Of a stretch of DNA of 22,564 nt, positions 1 to 8,200 are shown piece by piece; position 1 is the first letter of the stretch; every line of letters begins with the position of its first letter. The notes under the pieces are model-generated. The model had not been told where the DNA came from. It saw nothing but the letters and a program-made list of their open reading frames with translations, and searched no databases. Source of the stretch: a virus; IMG/VR virus record IMGVR_UViG_3300017743_000142, positions 1 through 22,564 of that record; one strand, 5' to 3'. Position numbers and translations under genes: made by a program.

Positions 1-1
1 G

Positions 2-2503
2 TCACATTTCAATAAACTCGTTATACAAACATCAAGAGCAGAAGATGATATTGAATTTAAAGTAGGAGAGAATGCTGCTACTTCTTCAATGTTTATAGAC
101 AGTGCCAATGGTAATGTAGGTATAGGAACAACATCACCTACATCACCATTAACAATTAAATCTAATTCTGCAAGTTCAGCTAATTCCGGCTTTTCAATTC
201 AAGCAAATGGAAGTACAGATGATATAATCAGATTAGCTGAAAAAAGTGGTAATGGCGGTAGGTTACATATGTACGAAGACGGTGTCGAAAAAATTGCATT
301 CTATACAGACGGAACCGATAACCATATATCAGCAGGAGATGTAGGTATAGGTACAACCTCACCAAGCGCTAAACTTCACGTAGTTCATACAGACGCAAGC
401 AAAGATACTCTATGGTTAGGACGTTCTGACAATTCAAGTTATTGGAGAGTAAATCATGCAGGTAATGATTTTCGCTTATATAATAAGGATGCTTCAGGAG
501 CAGATATACTTTTGAGCGTAGATGCCGGAGGAAGTATTGAAAATAACAAAGTTGGTATAAGAACAGCGTCACCCTCATATAACCTGGATGTTTCAGGATC
601 AGGTAATTTTACAGACGGTTTAACCGTTACCGGTTCATTACTTCACGATGGAGATTTAACCGTTACCGGAACAGTAACTGCACAAGAGTTTCATACAGAA
701 TTCGTTTCTGCTTCAATAATCTATCAAAGCGGTTCTACCAAATTTGGAGATACGTCTGATGATATTCATTCTTTTTCTGGTTCTTTAAGAATTTCAGGAT
801 CTGGAAATCATTATTTTACCGATGGCAATGTAGGTATAGGTACAGCATCCCCAGATGAACGTTTACATGTTAGCGGGGGTAATGTACTAGTGAGTAATAA
901 TTCTATTCAACAATATAACTATAAATACGGTAGTAGCTCTACTTGGTCATTTGGTGGGGGTGATTATTATACAATAGCAAGAGCAGGTAGCAGATTATTC
1001 ACCCTTAACCACGCTGGTAATGTAGGAGTTGGAGTAACAGACCCTGATGAAAAATTAGAAGTAGACGGAAATATAAAAGTATCTAACGTTGGAAATGAAA
1101 TTCTATTTGCTAACCACAACGTAGGATTATATAGAGACGGAAGTAATAGATTAGTTTTTGGAGGATATGGAGGTTTTGACTTCAATGCATCTAACACCTC
1201 TGGAATGGAGAATCAAACTCTCCGTATGAGAATGAATGCTGATGGTCAGTTAGGTCTTGGAACATCTCCTTCATCCGGTACTCAATTCTTTATTTTACAT
1301 CCTTCAACTAAAGCTGGTTTAGATGTTTTTGTGTCACAATCTACTGCACCTACATCACCTCAATTAAGAGTAGGTAGAGATGCAGGACAATATTATGGAG
1401 TATTTACAAATGATAGTGTAGCATATCTAGTACATAGACAAGATGAAACAGGAGGTAGTGATCATTTTGTATCTAATGAGATATGGTCTAATACTACAGG
1501 AACTAGGGCATGGAGATGGAGAACAGCCGATAATACCGGAGGTAGTACATCTACTTTGATGACACTTAATCAAGACGGTAATTTAGGTATAGGTACAACT
1601 AGTCCTAATTCAAAGTTAGATATTCAAACAACTGCACAAGCCGATGTAGCGTTAAAAGCAGGTTACGGTTCTAATCCAAACTTAATAGTAGGTACCACCA
1701 CCAGCCATACACGACTTGAAATAGCAACAGGAAGTTATCATCATAGATTCTTCACTAGAACTAACTCAGGAACATCTTCTGAAAGATTTAGGATAGAGGG
1801 AGGAGCAGTAACAGCAAATGCATACTTTGTAAATAGTAATGTTGGTATAGGTACTTCAACACCTGATTCTGTTCTTCATGTTTACGGTTCTACATCAAAT
1901 GAAAACACTGAGAACGGAATCATTATAGAAAATGCAGGTACCGGAGATGCAATAGTACAGTACCTTCTTCCTGGAGTACGTAGATGGGTAACAGGTATAG
2001 ATAATAGTGATAATGATTCTTTTAAAATCGCATCTTCTGCAGGCCTAAGTACTGATGCTGCTCTTACTATTAAAACTGACGGTAATGTTGGTATAGGAAC
2101 AACCTCACCACAGGCAACATTACATGTAGAAGGAAATATAACAGGATCTGGAAATATAGATATAAACGGAACACTTACTGCAGCAGTAAAATCATTTGAT
2201 ATTCCTCACCCAACTCAAGAAGGAAAGAGACTGGTCTACGGTGTTTTAGAGGGACCTGAACATGCAGTATATGTTAGAGGAGAAAGTAAAGCAGACACTA
2301 TCATACTACCGGAAGAATGGGTTGGATTAGTAGATGAAGCTACTATCACCGCACAGCTTACACCTATAGGTTCTCCTGATATTTACTACTATCAAGGATA
2401 TGAAAACAACACAATAAAAGTTGGTGGTCCAGAAGAAAAGAACTACTTTTACTATATACAGGCCACCCGTAAAGATATAGAACCTTTAACTACAGTACAA
2501 TGA
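2..2503 (+). CDS. Repeat-rich tail fibre protein, 5' end missing
   Basis: The frame is open from base 2 without a stop, so the first ATG at 89 is probably internal and the real start lies upstream of the window; 833 residues are visible. The protein carries about nine VGIGTTSP-type motifs, each followed by a short KLxV strand (first near base 110, last near 2084), separated by variable beta-rich stretches. A block around 668-751 (AQEFHTEF to STKFGD) recurs in the giant fibre downstream. The C-terminal part from about 2190 has no VGIGTTSP unit and contains HPTQEGKRLVYG and LEGPEH, a terminal domain I recall from marine phage fibre proteins; I see no S74 chaperone protease signature. Likely role: a trimeric tail fibre or adhesin for host recognition. 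The fibre call is well supported; receptor and position on the virion are unknown. Confidence 0.8.
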   Translation, partial: SHFNKLVIQTSRAEDDIEFKVGENAATSSMFIDSANGNVGIGTTSPTSPLTIKSNSASSANSGFSIQANGSTDDIIRLAEKSGNGGRLHMYEDGVEKIAFYTDGTDNHISAGDVGIGTTSPSAKLHVVHTDASKDTLWLGRSDNSSYWRVNHAGNDFRLYNKDASGADILLSVDAGGSIENNKVGIRTASPSYNLDVSGSGNFTDGLTVTGSLLHDGDLTVTGTVTAQEFHTEFVSASIIYQSGSTKFGDTSDDIHSFSGSLRISGSGNHYFTDGNVGIGTASPDERLHVSGGNVLVSNNSIQQYNYKYGSSSTWSFGGGDYYTIARAGSRLFTLNHAGNVGVGVTDPDEKLEVDGNIKVSNVGNEILFANHNVGLYRDGSNRLVFGGYGGFDFNASNTSGMENQTLRMRMNADGQLGLGTSPSSGTQFFILHPSTKAGLDVFVSQSTAPTSPQLRVGRDAGQYYGVFTNDSVAYLVHRQDETGGSDHFVSNEIWSNTTGTRAWRWRTADNTGGSTSTLMTLNQDGNLGIGTTSPNSKLDIQTTAQADVALKAGYGSNPNLIVGTTTSHTRLEIATGSYHHRFFTRTNSGTSSERFRIEGGAVTANAYFVNSNVGIGTSTPDSVLHVYGSTSNENTENGIIIENAGTGDAIVQYLLPGVRRWVTGIDNSDNDSFKIASSAGLSTDAALTIKTDGNVGIGTTSPQATLHVEGNITGSGNIDINGTLTAAVKSFDIPHPTQEGKRLVYGVLEGPEHAVYVRGESKADTIILPEEWVGLVDEATITAQLTPIGSPDIYYYQGYENNTIKVGGPEEKNYFYYIQATRKDIEPLTTVQ

Positions 2504-2676
2504 TTATCAAAGTTACATATAATAAAACCACAAATGAATTAAACGTTGAAGGAGATGTAAGTGGTATATCTCTAAATAGCGGAAATATAGAAGATATAGC
2601 AGATAACCTTAGTTTTGAAATAGTTGTAGATACAACAGAATATGAAATTGATAATACTATAGAAGTAATAGAATAA
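2500..2676 (+). CDS. Small acidic protein of unknown function, coupled to fibre gene
   Basis: A 58-residue frame starts at ATG 2500, which overlaps the TGA of the fibre gene (ATGA), and stops one base before the next start at 2678. It fills the gap between two large genes exactly, which is the main argument that it is real. The product starts MIIKVTYN, is acidic (many Asp and Glu), has no Cys and looks like alternating beta strands. There is no signal peptide or membrane segment. The position suggests translational coupling and a role as a small fibre accessory or chaperone, but that is inference. I do not recognise the family. Confidence 0.6.
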   Translation: MIIKVTYNKTTNELNVEGDVSGISLNSGNIEDIADNLSFEIVVDTTEYEIDNTIEVIE

Positions 2677-2677
2677 T

Positions 2678-5191
2678 ATGGCTAGTTTAACATCATCACA
2701 AACAGGAAATTGGACTTCTTCTACTACCTGGGGAGGCAGTACTCCTGCAGCAGGAGATACATTTACTATATCAGCAGGACATAGGGTAACTATAGATAGC
2801 GATGTAGAAGTAGCTACAGGATTTGGAGATATTACCTGCCATGGTAGTTTATATTTAGACAACAGTGCTAAATTAGTTATGAATGGAAGAATAACTGTAA
2901 GAGCGAGCTCTAAAACACAATATTTTACAGAAGGAAATACCTCATCAGGAGGTCAACTAGAAATGAGACCTGGATCAGAAATAGCTATTTCAGGTTCAAA
3001 CAGTGATCAACACGGTGTTTGGGTAGAAACAGAAAAATATACTTCTATAATATGTTCTGGTTCTGATAATAATTTAAATACCACACTTTCCTCAAGTCAT
3101 GATTACCAAACCGATTACCTCTCAGTTGCTGATGCTTCAAATTTTGCAGCTGAAGATTGGATTACAGTATTCAAAAGAAATGTAGATTATAGGGTGAGTA
3201 CTGATGAAGGAATGTGGGTACATGATGTTGATACAGGAAATAATAGAATATACTACAGACAGTTTGTTTCACCTTCTGCTACTATTACAAAAGTTTCCGG
3301 TACAAATATTTTTGTAGATAATGTAAAAGTTTTCAGAAAAGGCTATAAAATTATATTTGGCACTGGAGCTAACAGGAATGTAGCAACTATATTATCTATA
3401 AGTCCTAGAAGAAACAAAATGCTAGTAGACACTAGCATATCAGGAACAGTTGTTGGAGAAAAAGTCTACCAAACAGGTACTGAAAAATACCATGTTGACG
3501 GTAGTATGGTCAAAAGAATGGCTACTACTCTAACCACAGCTATTACAACAGCTGATTCTACAGATCAAATTACTATAGGAGATGCTTCAGACATAAACGT
3601 TGGAGATGAAATACTTATAGATGTTAATAACGATACTGATACCGCTTGGGATTATAATACCAGGTATGTTGTAACAGCTAAATCCGGTAATACTTTAACT
3701 TTACACGTTCAAGTAAGGTATGTTCATAAAGTTGGCAGCTTAATTGTCATCTTGACAAAAGATACTAGAATTAGAGCTGCAGACGATTCAAGTAATACAA
3801 GAGTTTTTGTCTATGTAGAAAGATGGACCAGTAACGACGGATACACCAGACGGGTATTATTTAGAAATGTAGAATTCAAAGGCTTAGGTAGAAATACCAG
3901 TTCTACTTACTATAACGGTGTAATGATAGGAGGTAAAACAGCTTACTTAAGAGACGATACTGATACCGATGGCGAAAATTTTGAATCTGCTTTTGATTCT
4001 TGCGTATATAACTCCTGCAACTATCTAAGTTCATATGCCGGTTTAGCATGCAGAGATACCTACAGGTTTATATATAGAAACTGTGTATCTTATAGAGGTG
4101 AAAGAGGATGGTGGGGTTATAGCGGTAACTATGATTTAAGATTTACTAATTTTTATTCAACACGACATTCTTATTCTGGATGGATGTCAGATGGATGGTA
4201 TAACCCCTATAAAAGACTTGCTTATATATATGTTACTAGAACAGATGATTATGCTTGCATAGTAAATCATATAAGAGAAGCCGGGACTATAAGACATTTA
4301 ATTTTATTGAATAACGAACAAAGAGGTTTTTACAGTTTTTATAGAATGCAAGATGGAGTCGTAGTTGAAAGACTTCTTCAAGACGGTTATAGATACCCAC
4401 CCTATATAGGAGCATCCGGAGGAAAGTTAACCTTCCTCGACTGTAAAATACAGCCAAATCGTTGGGACGGATCTGCTGAAGACGGAACCGGACAAGTATA
4501 CAGTAATTATATTTTAGCTCCAAATACAGACGATAGAACAACTTACAATAGAGGCGGGGGAAAATCAAGCTATGCCGAATATATACATTTTGGATTTGAA
4601 GAAAATGAGTTCGTACAATCTCAAGGAGGATGTTTGAGAACCTGGAGCCAGAGTGATAAATGCTGGCATGTACAGGTAGGTAGTGATACTAACTCCGGCT
4701 TTTTTGAAACTATATTTGTACCTGCTTTTACTAAAGTTAGAATTTCATGTGAAGTAGAGCTAGTATCTGGATTTGGAGGCACTAGACCTTACTTATTTGC
4801 AAATTCTTTAAATGATGTTCATAAGTTAGGTAGATATAGAAATCAATATACCGGTCAAGCTTCAATTCTTACTAGCGCTCAATTGTCTTCTAGCTATTAC
4901 CCGGTTGAAGTCGGATTTAGAGAACAAGAACAATACTCAAATTCTAGTTTAGGTTCGTTTGAAAATAAGCAGTTAACTGTAGAACCGCAACAGAAAGATT
5001 ATTTTCTCCAAACCGGTATTTACAATAGTGCGACTAATATTAGAGAAGAAGGGTATAAAATGAGAGATATTATAATATCGGTAGAAAAAAATACTAACAT
5101 GCCTATATTACACCAATTTGCACAAAAAACAAAACTTAAGGTTAGAAATAGTTTCACTGCACAGAAGAAACGTATAAGTGGTAGAATTTAA
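2678..5191 (+). CDS. G8-domain and beta-helix tailspike-like protein
   Basis: This 837-residue protein opens with a region (about residues 10-110) that looks like a G8 domain: GNWTSSTTWGG, then a PAAGD turn, GHRVTID, a GSLYLDNSAKLVMNG strand pair and a later RPGSEIAISG. G8 domains occur in CEMIP/TMEM2-type and other extracellular polysaccharide-related proteins, usually before a right-handed beta-helix. Residues about 110-640 fit a beta-helix: short strands, Asn and aromatic ladders, many Tyr/Trp/Arg (for example RGERGWWGYSGNYDL). The last 200 residues look like a separate beta-rich domain. It sits between two fibre genes, so I infer a tailspike that binds or cleaves a surface polysaccharide. 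No catalytic residues can be assigned by eye; it may only bind. No signal peptide, as expected for a virion protein. Confidence 0.6.
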   Translation: MASLTSSQTGNWTSSTTWGGSTPAAGDTFTISAGHRVTIDSDVEVATGFGDITCHGSLYLDNSAKLVMNGRITVRASSKTQYFTEGNTSSGGQLEMRPGSEIAISGSNSDQHGVWVETEKYTSIICSGSDNNLNTTLSSSHDYQTDYLSVADASNFAAEDWITVFKRNVDYRVSTDEGMWVHDVDTGNNRIYYRQFVSPSATITKVSGTNIFVDNVKVFRKGYKIIFGTGANRNVATILSISPRRNKMLVDTSISGTVVGEKVYQTGTEKYHVDGSMVKRMATTLTTAITTADSTDQITIGDASDINVGDEILIDVNNDTDTAWDYNTRYVVTAKSGNTLTLHVQVRYVHKVGSLIVILTKDTRIRAADDSSNTRVFVYVERWTSNDGYTRRVLFRNVEFKGLGRNTSSTYYNGVMIGGKTAYLRDDTDTDGENFESAFDSCVYNSCNYLSSYAGLACRDTYRFIYRNCVSYRGERGWWGYSGNYDLRFTNFYSTRHSYSGWMSDGWYNPYKRLAYIYVTRTDDYACIVNHIREAGTIRHLILLNNEQRGFYSFYRMQDGVVVERLLQDGYRYPPYIGASGGKLTFLDCKIQPNRWDGSAEDGTGQVYSNYILAPNTDDRTTYNRGGGKSSYAEYIHFGFEENEFVQSQGGCLRTWSQSDKCWHVQVGSDTNSGFFETIFVPAFTKVRISCEVELVSGFGGTRPYLFANSLNDVHKLGRYRNQYTGQASILTSAQLSSSYYPVEVGFREQEQYSNSSLGSFENKQLTVEPQQKDYFLQTGIYNSATNIREEGYKMRDIIISVEKNTNMPILHQFAQKTKLKVRNSFTAQKKRISGRI

Positions 5192-5204
5192 TATTTATAG
5201 TAAA
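5192..5204 (+). promoter_or_regulatory. Late-promoter-like motif, variant copy
   Basis: The sequence TATTTATAGTAAA begins directly after the stop codon of the spike gene and ends 11 nt before the start of the giant fibre gene. It differs at one base from TATTTATAATAAA, found with the same 11-nt spacing before the genes at 11056 and 13619. No Shine-Dalgarno sequence lies between motif and ATG. Promoter function is inferred from recurrence and position. Confidence 0.5.
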
Positions 5205-5215
5205 GTATAGAATAA

Positions 5216-8200
5216 ATGGCTAAAGATGTAATCATAACACCGGCAGATGGAGATATTCAATTTAAAAACTCTTCCGGGACTGAAACAGGAAAAATAGAAC
5301 AATCAGGAAATGATTTAGTCATATCCAATGCTGTAGGAGATGTTTTGATAGGAGACGGTTCATCTGATGTTTACATAGGAGATGGGACTAATAATGTAGA
5401 TATTATATTTGAACAGAACGGTGCAATAAAAGGAGAAACAGGAGCGGGTGTTACCCTTACCTTAGGTTCTTCAGATACTACTCTAGATGTATCGGCTTCA
5501 AGTATAGTAGTAACAGGACCTATTTCTGCATCAGGAGCAATAACTGGTTCTGATGTTAAGATAGACAACTGGGGTTCTATTTCAGCTTCTCTAGCAACAA
5601 TATCGGCTTCTGCTGCTGCTGGTGGCGGAGGAGGTGGAGGTAGTATTGACGGTTCTGGAGCAGCTAATAAAGTAGCTATATGGTCAGACTCAGATACACT
5701 TACCTCAGATACTAATTTACATTGGGATAGTTCTAATGATAGATTAGGTATAGGTACATCTTCTCCTAGTGTAGATTTAGATATAGAAAACACAACCGGT
5801 GTTACCATAGATCTAAACAGTTCTTCAGGAGACGGTAAGTTTAGATTTCAAGATGCAGGAGTATTAAAATGGACTGTTGGTAGAGATAATACAAATCAGA
5901 ATTTTGCATTCTCTTCAGGTTCAGGTTTAGGAAACGGAGATGTTTTAACTTTAACCACTACCGGTTTTGTAGGTATAGGAACATCATCTCCATCAACAAT
6001 ATTAGATATTCAAGGAGATAATCCTATACTAGAATTGAATGATAGTAACTCAACTATAAGGTACGCTGCTTTGAAATACCTAACAGCAGGAGGAACCTGG
6101 TATTTTTCCAGTGGAGATTCTAACACAGGTGCAGGAGTAGCGAATTCAGACCTATGGATAACTAGAAATGCAACCGGTACAAATAACCGATTTAGATTCC
6201 ATAGAGATAGTTATGCATTTAGTATTTATTCTGGAAGTAACCAAAATATAAGTTTAGATGCCAACGGTAATTCGTACTTTAATGGTGGTAATGTAGGAAT
6301 AGATACAACCTCACCTCAAGCTACTTTATCAATAGGTGATAACATAGGTGCATTTAACGGCCTCAGTATTGGAGGCTCTGCCAATAGAGATATTAGAATA
6401 GGTCAAGGTACCTCTTACAACTTAGTTATAGGTTGGAAGTATAACTCAACAGCAACATCTGCTTATTCTATAATAGAGAATTATAACGGAAATAATCCTT
6501 TAATACTTCAAGGCTCTGGGGGTAATGTAGGTATCGGGACAACTTCTCCATCTTATAAGTTAGATGTTGCAGGAAATGCAAATATTTCAAGCTCTTTACA
6601 CGTTACTGGCTCAGTTGGTATAGCAAATTCATCACCAAGTTACGATTTAGAGATAGGTCAAGACGGTGATGGAGAAAGAGACATAAGAATACACTCAGAT
6701 GCTTCTAATGCATACTTTGAGATTAGTACAAGAGGTAATATTGCAAACCTTAAAGCAAATCAAAATCAAAACCTTAGGTTAATATCTACAGGAGGTGGAG
6801 GATACGTTACTATTGCTACAGGTGGAGATACTGAAAGGTTTCGTGTAAATTATGATGGGAAAGTAGGTATAGGAACAACATCACCAAATTCAAAACTAGA
6901 AGTTGTCGATTCTATAACGTTCTCCAATGTAGATACCTTTGGACAGTTTACAATTAAATCAACCTCAGGTACAACCGGTGATATGTTAAATTTTGGAGTC
7001 GATGACACTAACAATGTATCATTTATTCAATCAAATAATAGAGGTACATCTACCCTTCCTCTTACCTTACAGAGATACGGAGGTAACGTAGGTATAGGAA
7101 CAACTTCACCAACTCAAAAACTAGAAGTTAGAGAAGGATTTATAATATCATCAGGTTCAGGAGTAAGTGATACAGGTTTTGTTTTAGATAGAGCAGGATT
7201 AGATACTTATGAGCTAAGACATATGGACGGCGGTTTTACCGTTTATAATTCTACCGAAACTAGAAAAGAAATGTCCTTTAATGGTGCCGGTAGAATAGGT
7301 ATCGGAACTACAGCACCAACAAGAACACTTACAGTATCAGGAAGCATATCAGCCTCTGGAGACATTCATATAGATAATAATCAAGGACTAGTATCAAAAA
7401 ATGTAGCAGGATCTGAAAGAACACTTATAGAATTAGATAGTTCTAATACTTTAAAAATAAAAGGTAACGATAGTGAAGGATCAACAAATGTAATCACAAT
7501 GGTTGCTGGAGGAGATGTTACCTTTCCTGCTGATGTTACAGTACAAGGAACAGTAACTGCTCAAGAATTTCATACAGAATTTATTTCAGCATCTATCATA
7601 TACCAATCAGGTTCAACCAAATTTGGTGACGATATAGACGATGTACATAACTTCACAGGTTCAATAAATTTAAGTGGTAGTATTAACTTAGAAGATAATG
7701 CATTTTTATATTTAGGAGATAGCAGTGATCTACAATTATACCATAACGGTACTAATAGTGTAATAACTAACTATACCGGTCATTTATACATCGGTAATAA
7801 TGCTGATGACAGTGATATAATATTTCAATCAGACGACGGTTCTGGAGGGATAACTGAATATTTTAGATTAGATGGTTCTTCTACTGCGATAATTACTAGT
7901 AAAAATAACCAATTTACAGACAATACTAAGCTTTTGTTAGGTAGTTCAAATGACTTAAAAATATACCACAACGGTACTAATAGTGTTTTTGAAAACACCA
8001 CCGGAAATTTGTCCTTTATTCAATATGCCGACGATAGTGATATAATCTTTCAATCAGACGATGGTTCTGGCGGTGTTACTACATATTTTAGGTTAGATGG
8101 TAGTTTAGGGTACACAGTAGCATCGAAACAGATTTTAGTTCAAGATAACGTAAAACTAAGTGTTGGAACTTCTGAACACGGTATAGTTATGGTTCATGAT

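Noticed and set aside
5371-5808. Minus-strand open frame of 145 codons
   Set aside because: It lies wholly inside the fibre gene, is Pro/Ala-rich because it is antisense to Gly/Ala repeats, and has no promoter or coding features.
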